Part shown: positions 17,794 through 25,910 of the stretch, in pieces
How the letters are laid out: the number at the start of each line of letters is the position of its first letter
How positions within the stretch are numbered: position 1 is the stretch's first letter
Source: Alkalinema sp. FACHB-956
GTDB taxonomy: Bacteria > Cyanobacteriota > Cyanobacteriia > Leptolyngbyales > Leptolyngbyaceae
DNA: 64,000 nucleotides
Direction: 5' to 3'
Assembly (NCBI RefSeq): GCF_014697025.1
Contig: NZ_JACJRC010000005.1
Span: 124,001 to 188,000, forward strand
Program-made: the position numbers and the translations under genes
Notes under the pieces: model-generated
What the model saw: only the letters and a program-made list of their open reading frames with translations
Database searches by the model: none
What the model was told of the DNA's origin: nothing

Positions 17794-18247
17794 TTAGGAA
17801 CCTGCCATCCTCAACCAACCGAACACTTGATTAACCGTTAACACCAGCAAGAGCGGCGGCAGCACCGATGGGCAATCCTCCCCCCGCAACAAAATGGGTT
17901 GCTGTCCCGCCTTAAAATCAAGAATCGATCGGATCAATCAACCAACCCAACTGACATCCCTGCTCCAGACAATAAAGAATCTTGCCAATCACCCGATTAG
18001 AACTCCGGTCAGGAGACAAAATTTCCACCACCCAATCCGGCACCAACCGGAAATCATCCGGGACTTCCCCATCCCCATCAAACGGAATTCTCTCCCACCG
18101 GAACACCGCCACATCCGGCACCAGCGATCGATCGCCAAAATGACAGCACAACTTTGGGAAAGCATAGGCAACCTGCCCACCTTCAGCAGCAGTATTAATG
18201 CAATGACAAAGCTGAAGCCGCAACCGACTATGCTTTCCTACTGTCAT
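17794..18247 (-). pseudogene. Uma2 family (DUF820) endonuclease-like gene, truncated and frameshifted
   Basis: The first frame (18247 to about 17918) encodes GKHSRLRLQLCHCINTAAEG...SLVPDVAVFRWERIPF...PDWVVEILSPDRSSNRVIGK...GWLIDPID, the PD-(D/E)XK-like core of Uma2 proteins, then stops. Shifting frame at about 17920 continues the family pattern: ILDFKAGQQPILLRGEDCPS...LLVLTVNQVFGWLRMAGS, stop at 17794. The usual ~40 N-terminal residues are missing as well. Two lesions make it a dead copy of a family that is highly multiplied in cyanobacteria. Confidence 0.85.
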
Positions 18248-18279
18248 AAGCTTGAGTCATGGACTCTCTAACAATTTCC

Positions 18280-19593
18280 CTATAACACCCGCAACACACT
18301 TGCCACCTTCGCCACCGCTGGCATTTGCTCAATTTCCGCCAACGCCTTACGGAAGTTGCCCTCCTGCACATCGTGGGTCACCACCACAATTTCCGCCAAC
18401 CCATCGCGAATCCCCGCCTGCACCACCGACTCCAGACTCACCTGATGATCCCCAAAGCAAGTCCCCAACTTGCCAATCACCCCCGGATAATCCTGGGTCA
18501 AGAACCGCGCATAGAACCGCGTCACCAAATCATCCATCGGCGCGATCGCGCAATAGTCATGGTGCGAACAAGCCAACAACGGATCAAGCAACGGCGTCCC
18601 ATCGGCCTGCTTGGCACAATCGCGACCCACCTTCAGCAGCGCCGCAATATTGAGAATATCCGACACCACCGCACTCGCCGTCGGGCCAGCCCCCGCCCCT
18701 CGCCCAAAGAACATCACCTGACCCACCGGATCGCCTTCCACCAAAATGGCGTTATAGACATCATTCACACTCGCCAAAGGATGGGCCTTGGGCACCAGGG
18801 TCGGATGAACCCGCACTTGCAACGCCTCCGCCGACTCAGGCCGTTTCGCGATCGCCAACAGCTTAATCACAAAGCCCAACTTATCCGCATAGGCAATTTC
18901 CGCCGCACTCACCTCACGAATCCCTTCACAGGAAATCGCCTCGCGATCGATGCGACCGCCAAAGGCCAACGAGGCCAAAATCGCAATCTTATCCGCCGCA
19001 TCCCAACCATCCACATCTGCCGTGGGATCCGCCTCCGCATAGCCCAACCGTTGCGCATCGGCCAGCACCTCACCAAAGTCCGCCCCCTCCTGCACCATGC
19101 GGGTCAGGATGTAATTCGTCGTCCCGTTGATAATCCCAGTGACACTGTTAATCCGGTTAGCACAGAGGGACTGCTTCAACGGCTCAATTACCGGAATGCC
19201 ACCGCCCACCGCCGCTTCCAGCAAGACATAGACCCCATGCTTCGCCGCTGCGGTAAAAATTTCTTCCCCAAAGCGAGAAATCGCTGCCTTATTGGCCGTG
19301 ACAACATGTTTCCCCTGCTCGATCGCCTTCAGCATCAACGATCGGGCCGGTTCCAATCCCCCCATCACTTCAACGACGATATCCACCTCAGGATCGGTCA
19401 CGATCGACTCTAAATCGGTCGTAAGTTTGTCAGCGGGAATCTCGACGGTGCGCGGCTTATCCAGCGATCGCACCCCGACTTTATGAATTTCCAATTCCTG
19501 CAAGAGGGGATGGCGTTGGCTTGGGGTGCTTAAAATCTCCACAGTGCCAGTGCCAACGGTGCCGAGTCCCAACAAACCAACTTTGAAAGCCAC
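18280..19593 (-). CDS. hom: Homoserine dehydrogenase
   Basis: A 437-residue enzyme reducing aspartate semialdehyde to homoserine for threonine and methionine synthesis. The N-terminal NAD(P) fold has GLLGLGTVGTGTVE. The central catalytic region has NGTTNYILTRM and GYAEADPTADVDGWDAADK. A C-terminal ACT domain (DYPGVIGKLGTCFGDHQVSL) implies threonine feedback. The start chosen is GTG at 19593, giving the usual (M)AFKVGLLG start; the frame stays open far upstream but those residues are unrelated. asd and dapA of the same pathway are 42 kb away. Confidence 0.95.
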   Translation of the reverse strand: MAFKVGLLGLGTVGTGTVEILSTPSQRHPLLQELEIHKVGVRSLDKPRTVEIPADKLTTDLESIVTDPEVDIVVEVMGGLEPARSLMLKAIEQGKHVVTANKAAISRFGEEIFTAAAKHGVYVLLEAAVGGGIPVIEPLKQSLCANRINSVTGIINGTTNYILTRMVQEGADFGEVLADAQRLGYAEADPTADVDGWDAADKIAILASLAFGGRIDREAISCEGIREVSAAEIAYADKLGFVIKLLAIAKRPESAEALQVRVHPTLVPKAHPLASVNDVYNAILVEGDPVGQVMFFGRGAGAGPTASAVVSDILNIAALLKVGRDCAKQADGTPLLDPLLACSHHDYCAIAPMDDLVTRFYARFLTQDYPGVIGKLGTCFGDHQVSLESVVQAGIRDGLAEIVVVTHDVQEGNFRKALAEIEQMPAVAKVASVLRVL

Positions 19594-19707
19594 AGCGTTC
19601 TTCGCAATCACAACAGCCCTTTCATTGTAGGGGATGTGGTCGGTGCGTTCACCCACTGCGCTACGAACAGGGGCTAGAAATTGCCATCCCCCACCGACTA
19701 AACTCCC

Positions 19708-20781
19708 ATGGCACAATTGAAAGCGATGGTGAACCCTATGAGAAAGCCCCCCAGAATGTTTCCGATCGCCCGCTCGATCACGCGTCCAATCGCCCGCCCG
19801 ATCGCCCAACTGTGCGGCTGCTGGCTCGGTATTGTGATTGGCTGTACGTTGCCCAGTGCAGGCCACTTGTCCCCAGCCCTGGCTGTGGAACCCCAGTCCG
19901 ATCAGCCCGTGCAATCGGCTCGGGTGATCGTGCCTTCCGGCGGAGTTTCCCCCAGTTCATCCCTGGAACGCCCCGTGGCCGAGGTTTTGCAGCAACTCGC
20001 CCAGGCCCAAGTGGTTTACCTTGGCGAAGTCCATGATAGCGAAGCCGATCACCGGGCCCAGCGCTTTATTCTGGAACAACTCCACCACCAGCGTCCCCGC
20101 CTGACGATCGCGATGGAAATGTTCCAACGGCCTTTCCAGTCAATCCTCGATCGTTACCTCCAGGACAAAATCAGCGAGCAGACCTTATTAGACCGCACTG
20201 AATATCAAAAACGGTGGGGCTTTCCCTGGCGGTTCTATCAGCCGATCGTGCAATTTGCCAAACAGCATCAATTACCCGTGGTTGCCCTCAATGCCCCCAG
20301 CGAAGTGGTGCGCCAAGTGGGCCGCAAAGGGCTGGATAGTCTCAAGCTGACCGATCGTCGCTTTATTCCCCCTTTATCGGCCATTCGCCTAGAACCAGAT
20401 TCCTATCGCCAGCGGTTGCAGCAGCTTTACAACGACATGCACCAAGGCAAAGGCAATAGCCAACAGTTCGATCGCTTTTTCCAAGCCCAAGTGCTGTGGG
20501 ATGAAACCATGGCAGAACGCATCAGTCAGCTTGTGCAAGCCCATCCCGATCGGTTAGTCGTCGTCCTCGTGGGGCAAGGCCATGTGACCTACGGTGAAGG
20601 CATTCCCCAGCGGGTCGCCCGTCGGCTGCGCGATCGCTTTCCCAAGCTGGCCCAGTTCACCCTACTGCTCAATCCCAGCCCTGATCTGCAAGCCCCACCG
20701 ACCGCAGGCCCACCGATCGCCGACTTTTTCTGGATGCAGCCTTTGCCTCCATCCGCCACCCCGCCACCTGCTTCACCTTAA
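19708..20781 (+). CDS. ChaN family lipoprotein (DUF399)
   Basis: A 357-residue protein with a basic N-terminus, hydrophobic helix and lipobox IVIGC (Cys46), so likely lipid-anchored. The ChaN core begins VVYLGEVHDSEADHRAQRFI near residue 110, continues with AMEMFQRPFQ and WGFPWRFYQPI, and ends VVLVGQGHVTYGEGIPQRVA. ChaN proteins bind haem pairs and are linked to iron uptake. The N-terminus may start at a later Met (7 or 11). It is transcribed divergently from hom, 114 bp apart. Confidence 0.85.
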   Translation: MAQLKAMVNPMRKPPRMFPIARSITRPIARPIAQLCGCWLGIVIGCTLPSAGHLSPALAVEPQSDQPVQSARVIVPSGGVSPSSSLERPVAEVLQQLAQAQVVYLGEVHDSEADHRAQRFILEQLHHQRPRLTIAMEMFQRPFQSILDRYLQDKISEQTLLDRTEYQKRWGFPWRFYQPIVQFAKQHQLPVVALNAPSEVVRQVGRKGLDSLKLTDRRFIPPLSAIRLEPDSYRQRLQQLYNDMHQGKGNSQQFDRFFQAQVLWDETMAERISQLVQAHPDRLVVVLVGQGHVTYGEGIPQRVARRLRDRFPKLAQFTLLLNPSPDLQAPPTAGPPIADFFWMQPLPPSATPPPASP

Positions 20782-20814
20782 GGCTTTCCGCAAATTCACC
20801 CAGTTTGAAATGAT

Positions 20815-21354
20815 CTAAGCCTCAACCTTTTTGGGCAGGAGGTAAATCAATCCCGAAACCCACGTCAGCACCACAGAGCCCCAAAAAGTCACAAGGCCCA
20901 GAGGTTCATAGGCCGATGGTAAGGGGGCAATCAACAGCGCGATTGCAATCATCTGCACTACGGTTTTTACCTTACCCCACAGATTCGCCGCTGGCACCGA
21001 CCCCGTTTGCAGAGAAGGATTGACCCGCCAACCCGCGATCGTCAACTCCCGCGCCAAAATCAGAAACACCCCCCAAGCTGGAATCTGACCCAATTCCACC
21101 AGTGACATCAACGGTGCAAGCACCAGCAACTTATCTACTAGGGGATCCAAAAATTTCCCTAAATCCGTAACCTGATTCAACCGTCGCGCTAAATACCCAT
21201 CTAACCAGTCCGTCCCCGACACCAGCACAAAAATCCCAACCATCCACCAGCGCAAAGAATCGGACGGAGTTTGCAACCCATAGAGCAAAATAGGGACGCC
21301 CAACAATCGCGAAATGGTGATCCAAGTGGGTAAGTTTATTTTGGGTAAATTCAT
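20815..21354 (-). CDS. pgsA: CDP-diacylglycerol--glycerol-3-phosphate 3-phosphatidyltransferase
   Basis: A 179-residue membrane enzyme with the CDP-alcohol phosphatidyltransferase motif DGYLARRLNQVTDLGKFLDP, ending LVDK (D-G-x2-A-R-x8-G-x3-D-x3-D). It makes phosphatidylglycerol phosphate, the precursor of phosphatidylglycerol, an essential thylakoid lipid. About four to five membrane segments. It ends 34 bp from the convergent ChaN gene. Confidence 0.93.
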   Translation of the reverse strand: MNLPKINLPTWITISRLLGVPILLYGLQTPSDSLRWWMVGIFVLVSGTDWLDGYLARRLNQVTDLGKFLDPLVDKLLVLAPLMSLVELGQIPAWGVFLILARELTIAGWRVNPSLQTGSVPAANLWGKVKTVVQMIAIALLIAPLPSAYEPLGLVTFWGSVVLTWVSGLIYLLPKKVEA

Positions 21355-21502
21355 CCAAATTCCTTCATCCTGTCTTCTATTCTTACCCTACACCCGAGGG
21401 CTAACACCAAGACCAAGGGATGGCCAAAGGACATTTTGATCACCTTGATTCACCCCTCGCTGAGTCAACCCCTCAAATCCTGACTAGAAAAGACTACCTA
21501 TG

Positions 21503-21529
21503 AAAAAAGGAGCCCGATTTGGACTCCTT
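21503..21529 (-). terminator. Rho-independent terminator of the sugar transferase gene
   Basis: On the - strand AAGGAG (21529-21524) pairs with CTCCTT (21512-21507) around an 11-nt loop and runs straight into a T-tract (21508-21503). It lies about 50 bp after the sugar transferase stop. Confidence 0.8.
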
Positions 21530-21581
21530 AAACCATGAACTCAGGGATAACTTTAAAAACCTAGATAAGGTATGACAAGAA

Positions 21582-22337
21582 TTAGCAAGCACCACTTTTG
21601 GTAAATACAATAAGAACTGTTTTCAGGATTAGGCGTAAATCATATTGAACCGACCACTTACGCTGGTATTCGAGATCGAGGTGGACAATATCTTCAAAAT
21701 CTTTGATCGATGACCGTCCGTTCGCTTGCCATTCACCGGTAATTCCTGGCTTCACAAGTAGGCGCTTCCAGTGGTGAGCTTCATACTTAGAAACTTCATC
21801 GGTGCTGGGAGGCCGAGTTCCAACCAAGCTCATGTCACCTAGCAGAACATTCAGAAACTGAGGAAACTCATCCAAGCTGGTTTTGCGAAGAAACTTGCCA
21901 ACGCGGGTCACTCGCGGATCATTTTCCATTTTGAAAACATGACCTGATGCCTCATTGCGATCTTGCAACTTTTGCTTTAGGACATCAGCGTTAGTGACCA
22001 TGGAGCGAAACTTCCAAATCCGGAAAACTCGGCCATTCAATCCACAGCGCCACTGGCTGTAAAGAATCGGGCCGGGATTATCAATCTGAATCGCGATCGC
22101 GATGGGAAGGAAGAGAATCGCTGTAATCAGCAGACCAATGACTGCACCCGCAATATCAATTAGTCGTTTTGCTTTGCTGTGAATTGATGGGTGGGGCCGA
22201 TCAATCACAGCCGATCGTGTAGATGGAGCTAGAGGAAAAGGAGCACTCATACCTACTTCTCTGGAACGAAGAGGAATTGGGCTTTTAGTCATCAACTTAG
22301 GGGCGGAAGCTAGTTTAGAGGGAGTAGTGGTAATCAC
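21582..22337 (-). CDS. Sugar transferase (initiating glycosyl-1-phosphate transferase)
   Basis: A 251-residue protein of the bacterial sugar transferase family (PF02397 type). After a disordered N-terminus (about 55 residues) comes KRLIDIAGAVIGLLITAILF, a membrane helix, then GPILYSQWRCGLNGRVFRIW and KFRSMV, the catalytic DEFPQFLNVLLGDMSLVGTR, and KPGITGEWQANGRS. Such enzymes load the first sugar phosphate onto undecaprenyl phosphate for exopolysaccharide or O-antigen synthesis. It lacks the large N-terminal sensor region of WbaP/CpsD types. No polysaccharide genes adjoin it; those at 39.5-42.8 kb may be partners. Confidence 0.9.
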   Translation of the reverse strand: MITTTPSKLASAPKLMTKSPIPLRSREVGMSAPFPLAPSTRSAVIDRPHPSIHSKAKRLIDIAGAVIGLLITAILFLPIAIAIQIDNPGPILYSQWRCGLNGRVFRIWKFRSMVTNADVLKQKLQDRNEASGHVFKMENDPRVTRVGKFLRKTSLDEFPQFLNVLLGDMSLVGTRPPSTDEVSKYEAHHWKRLLVKPGITGEWQANGRSSIKDFEDIVHLDLEYQRKWSVQYDLRLILKTVLIVFTKSGAC

Positions 22338-22798
22338 GGGTAGCAGTCAGGGATTAAATAAACGACTCATGTCTCTCTTGCACACATCTTAAGAGGGACA
22401 ATTAGCTGGAAGCCAGCATTCATAGTCGCTTTTGCTTAATCTTTGAACTGCTAAGGGGTTTTATGAAGTTCAGGTATAATCCCTCAGAAATTTTCCTGAG
22501 CCTCAATTTCTTCATCCCTACTAAGGCTGACATGTCTGCTCTCCTTCCTAATCAAGCAAGATAGTCAAGCAGCCTAGGAAGGACTCTTGGTGAAGTGGCG
22601 GGAACATTTACGCTGGATTGCGGAATTTAGCGGTCATGAGACCGACTTCACACCCCATGCGTTCCAACGGCTCAGTTGACGGTGAATCTGGGTACGGTGA
22701 ATCTGGGTGCTCTCTTCATCAGCATTACTGACTGCTTGAGCACTTCTCGGGTACGGCTTCAGGCCGTGGGGGAAAACGCTGATGTCAGTAGACCTGCA
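22338..22798. other. Leader/intergenic region of the sugar transferase gene
   Basis: 461 bp with no gene recognised. A duplicated GGTGAATCTGGGT (22681-22693 and 22696-22708) is present. It separates two - strand genes and probably carries the sugar transferase promoter. Confidence 0.4.
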
Positions 22799-24103
22799 TT
22801 AACTGGCACGATCGGACTTTGCCCTGCTAGGAGATGCATCTACGGAAGGGATATCTGCAAAGATTGCATGAATTTCATCCAGGGTCAGGTCATCAGACTG
22901 TCCTTCATTCAGTGATCGATCGGATACTGGCGGTATCACATTGGGGGCAGATGATGGCTGAGTCATTGGCTGAGTCATTGGCTGAGTCATTGAAACTGGA
23001 GCCTCTGTTGGTGAAGCGGCGAGCCAATCAGAACTTTCAAATAGCGTATCCATGGTGACTTGGCTAGCGTCATCATTCACAATCGAGGGTTCATGGATGA
23101 ACAAATCATCCATGTCGCTCAAGGTCAGATCTTCCATAGAAATCTGATCAGGCTCGGTTTGCACAACTTCAGATGGTGTGACCTCCGCAGCGCCAGGGGA
23201 TGGTAAATCGTCGTCTTTGCTCCCCCAGATGTTAAACAAGTCGGAAAGGTTGTGAATCGTATCGGATTCAGCTGCTGCTGCGACCCCCTCCGCCTTAGGG
23301 CCGGGTTGCGCCTCGATCGGAGAGGCAAAAGCATCGTCATCCTTGACGAACACTTGATTCGGTGGAGACTGGGAAGGCACATCCCTTGGGGGTGCAGTCG
23401 AAACTAAGGTGGCAGTCGGTGGTACCGTCTTGAGCACTGTCGGATCCATCGATTCCAATTGAGGAGGATGAATATAACTTGAGGCTTCACGACCGAGCTG
23501 CTGAGCCAGATGATTGATGAGGGAACTAAACAGAACTTCCCCTTGATGCCCTAGTCCATGCATACGATCAATCCCTTGCGCTAGGGACTCCTGGTAGGTA
23601 TCGAGATTTCTTTGCAAGGAAGTTAAGGCTAGATCCAGACTGGTATCCATGCTAGTGAGGAGAGAGTCTGTCCGATCGCGCAGCGCTTGCAACCGTTCTA
23701 TTTCTCCACGATCGAGGATTGGCTGGGAAGGCGCTTCAAGCTGGGCTTTGCGAATTTCTAGGGTGCGAACTTCTTGTAACAGGCTATCTCGCTGTTGAGA
23801 GAGCCGAGTAATTTCGGTTTGGAGAGGCTGGACAAGATGGAGCCGCAATTGTTCCAATTCAGTATTGAGGCTGGCAAGGGAAGCAACCGCAGGAGGTGGT
23901 GTTTTTGCCGCTGCCCCAACTAGCGGTGGAGCCGGAACTGGGGGCCGTTGTTGCATGACCAGAAAATTACGAACTCGTTCTAGCGTGCGATTCTGAAGCC
24001 GAAACCGCGTCAAATAGGCCCAAAATCGGAAGCCTTTGGGTTGACGCAGGGCACGATCGATCTCAGAGATTAGGGCTTGAACTTGCTCAGTTTGGTAGGT
24101 CAC
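22799..24103 (-). CDS. Hypothetical coiled-coil protein with acidic C-terminal motifs
   Basis: 434 residues, family not recognised. Residues 1-50 (LISEIDRALRQPKGFRFWAY...RLQNRTLERVRNFLVMQQ) form a small basic helical domain. Residues about 80-220 are a long coiled coil (LRLHLVQPLQTEITRLSQQR and onwards). The C-terminal 200 residues are acidic and low-complexity but contain related short motifs: LSDLFNIWG, LTLSDMDDLFI, VTMDTLFESS and LTLDEIHAIFADI. A 12-bp tandem repeat (22956-22991) encodes MTQP repeats. Likely a cytosolic scaffold or adaptor; the function is unknown. Confidence 0.7.
   Translation of the reverse strand: MTYQTEQVQALISEIDRALRQPKGFRFWAYLTRFRLQNRTLERVRNFLVMQQRPPVPAPPLVGAAAKTPPPAVASLASLNTELEQLRLHLVQPLQTEITRLSQQRDSLLQEVRTLEIRKAQLEAPSQPILDRGEIERLQALRDRTDSLLTSMDTSLDLALTSLQRNLDTYQESLAQGIDRMHGLGHQGEVLFSSLINHLAQQLGREASSYIHPPQLESMDPTVLKTVPPTATLVSTAPPRDVPSQSPPNQVFVKDDDAFASPIEAQPGPKAEGVAAAAESDTIHNLSDLFNIWGSKDDDLPSPGAAEVTPSEVVQTEPDQISMEDLTLSDMDDLFIHEPSIVNDDASQVTMDTLFESSDWLAASPTEAPVSMTQPMTQPMTQPSSAPNVIPPVSDRSLNEGQSDDLTLDEIHAIFADIPSVDASPSRAKSDRAS
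22956..22991. repeat. 12-bp in-frame tandem repeat
   Basis: Three perfect copies of GGCTGAGTCATT inside the coiled-coil gene, encoding repeated Met-Thr-Gln-Pro on the - strand. The unit is a multiple of three, so copy-number change keeps the frame. Confidence 0.85.
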
Positions 24104-24250
24104 ACAGCCATCCTCAAATAACTTTCAACTTCACCCGTCGATTTCATCCGTCGATCGCTCTAACCCAGCGATCGCACTAGCAAGGAGCCCATCGACGACA
24201 TCCCAACAATCTGGGAGGGGAGCACTAGGAGAGAATCATCATTTGCCGTC

Positions 24251-24384
24251 ATTCCTTGCAGTCATTACCTTGGATTCCTTGCAGTCATTACCTTGGATTC
24301 CTTGCAGTCATTACCTTGGATTCCTTGCAGTCATTACCTTGGATTCCTTGCAGTCATTACCTTGATTCCTTGCAGTCATTACCT
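24251..24384. repeat. 23-bp tandem repeat, six copies
   Basis: Four perfect 23-bp units start at 24251, 24274, 24297 and 24320 (each ATTCCTTGCAGTCATTACCT plus TGG), then a 22-bp unit at 24343 and a 20-bp partial unit at 24365. There are no spacers, so this is a simple tandem array, not CRISPR. It is non-coding, of the VNTR type. Confidence 0.95.
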
Positions 24385-24490
24385 ATAGTCATTGTGGCCA
24401 CCCACCTTTCCATTTTCGGCTGATGAATAGAATTTGTGAAATTAAAATTGCAGGCGCTCCGTAAATTTAGTGAAATTCAGCTTGTCAGCC

Positions 24491-24529
24491 ATGCCTAACA
24501 TTCATGCCTAACATTCATGCCTAACATTC
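24491..24529. repeat. 13-bp tandem repeat, three copies
   Basis: ATGCCTAACATTC at 24491, 24504 and 24517, followed by a partial ATGCCT. Non-coding. Confidence 0.9.
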
Positions 24530-25178
24530 ATGCCTTAGCCTGACTGGCATCAGATTGCCAGATTTTACTTAACATGCCCGAATACAGTCGGCTTGTCACA
24601 GCAAACCTAACACCCAGAATTTGCGCCATCGCCCCTTCCCAGAAATAGGCCAACGCCCCTACCCGTGACAGGCACCCCCCCCGCGATCGTAAAGATTGCG
24701 CGATTGTGAAGATTGGGGGAAGAAAAGTGATAAAAATGGTTAGCCTAGATGGAAGGGAGACCAAGCTAGCAGGGTATGCTGGGCCTAGGGGCAGTGACTT
24801 TTCTGGAGATCCGTCAGGGGAATCGCTGATTACCGTGTAAATTAGGTGGTCTTCTCTGCAATGATTGAGGGAGGAGTAAGCTAGCGATTTAACATCGCTG
24901 GGGATCTAGCAACGTCAAACTTAGACGTAAAACTTAAAGATGCAAAGTAGGATTCACAGCCTAGAATGAATCCGTTGTGCGAGGGGCCAGTGATCCTGTC
25001 TACATGGAAGTCATCCTGCCATAGGTCATCCTGCCTCCAGTAGAAAGGTTAGCACTAGTCTCTAGAGCCCCAATTTCTTTCACACTCGTGGAGGTGAGGG
25101 GCAACGTTCTGTTCCTGAAGCAATTGCCAACCGCATGGGTCAATAGAGTTCGCATATTGGATGTCTGGTTAGGGGGTT

Positions 25179-25877
25179 ATGGAAGATTGGTCATCACGGG
25201 AATCTAATGGCGACATGCTGATTCGATCGGCTCCCTTTTTTCAGGGGTTGCCTGAGGAGGCTGTGGAGCGCGCTGTTTGCCACATGGTGACGCGCAGTCA
25301 TCCCCCGAATCAAGTCATTCTGCTGGAAAATGATTGGGGAACTTCTGTCTATTTCATCCTGAGTGGATGGGTGAAAATTCGTACCTATAACCTCGATGGG
25401 AAAGAAGTCACCTTAAATATTTTGGGCAAAGGTGAACTGTTTGGCGAAATGGCTCCGCTGGATGAAGTGCCCCGATCGACGGATGTGATCACCTTAGCTC
25501 CCACGTTGATTGGCAACATGCCTGCCCAGGATTTTGTCAATTTATTAAATAGCGAGCCCCAAGCGGGAATTCGTCTAGCTCAGCTAATGGCACGGCGGCT
25601 GCGGCAGGTTAATCGGCGGTTGCGGTTGCGCGAATCTGATAGCACCTCTCGGGTGGCGGATGTCCTGCTCTTTTTAGCGGAGGGGCAAGGGGTCAAAGTT
25701 GCAGGCGGGATTGAGGTTCCCAACTTGCCCCACCGCGAACTCAGTAGCCTCAGTGGCTTGGCGCGGGAAACGGTGACGCGGGTACTGAGCAAATTGGAAA
25801 AGAAAGAGCTCATCCTACGAGATCGGGATGTCATGCGGATCCCTGACACCCATGCCCTTGAACGGCTAATGCTGTAG
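25179..25877 (+). CDS. CRP/FNR family transcriptional regulator
   Basis: A 232-residue regulator. The cyclic-nucleotide-binding barrel (about residues 20-135) includes WGTSVYFILSGWVKIRTYNL and GKGELFGEMAPLDEVPRSTD; the FGE and PRST residues correspond to the phosphate-binding cassette that contacts cAMP in CRP, so cAMP binding is plausible. The helix-turn-helix is LPHRELSSLSGLARETVTRV followed by LSKLEKKEL. It is not NtcA, whose HTH and sensor sequences differ. The start is preceded by a GGGGGTT stretch. Targets are unknown. Confidence 0.88.
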   Translation: MEDWSSRESNGDMLIRSAPFFQGLPEEAVERAVCHMVTRSHPPNQVILLENDWGTSVYFILSGWVKIRTYNLDGKEVTLNILGKGELFGEMAPLDEVPRSTDVITLAPTLIGNMPAQDFVNLLNSEPQAGIRLAQLMARRLRQVNRRLRLRESDSTSRVADVLLFLAEGQGVKVAGGIEVPNLPHRELSSLSGLARETVTRVLSKLEKKELILRDRDVMRIPDTHALERLML

Positions 25878-25910
25878 TCCCATCAAACTGTCATCATCAA
25901 ACTGTCCCCA

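Larger units (their letters stand above)
24104..25178. other. 1.07-kb intergenic region with two tandem arrays
   Basis: Contains the arrays at 24251-24384 and 24491-24529. A 78-codon - strand frame (24528-24764) has no recognisable content and overlaps repeat sequence. A hairpin AGCGATTTAACATCGCT lies near 24883. The right part must hold the promoter of the CRP-type gene. No RNA gene was recognised. Confidence 0.5.

Noticed and set aside
11494-18537. Absence of GCGATCGC as proof that the whole tract is foreign
   Set aside because: Another clearly native stretch (about 4.9-10.3 kb, with fbp-tal-zwf-opcA) also has a long HIP1-free gap, so the signal alone is weak.
18325-19413. 362-codon + strand frame
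   Set aside because: It is a His/Arg-rich shadow lying antisense inside homoserine dehydrogenase.
24251-24384. Repeat array considered as CRISPR
   Set aside because: The 23-bp units are directly contiguous with no spacers and there are no cas genes; it is a simple tandem repeat.
24528-24764. 78-codon - strand frame
   Set aside because: It starts within a promoter-like region, overlaps repeat DNA and shows no family pattern.
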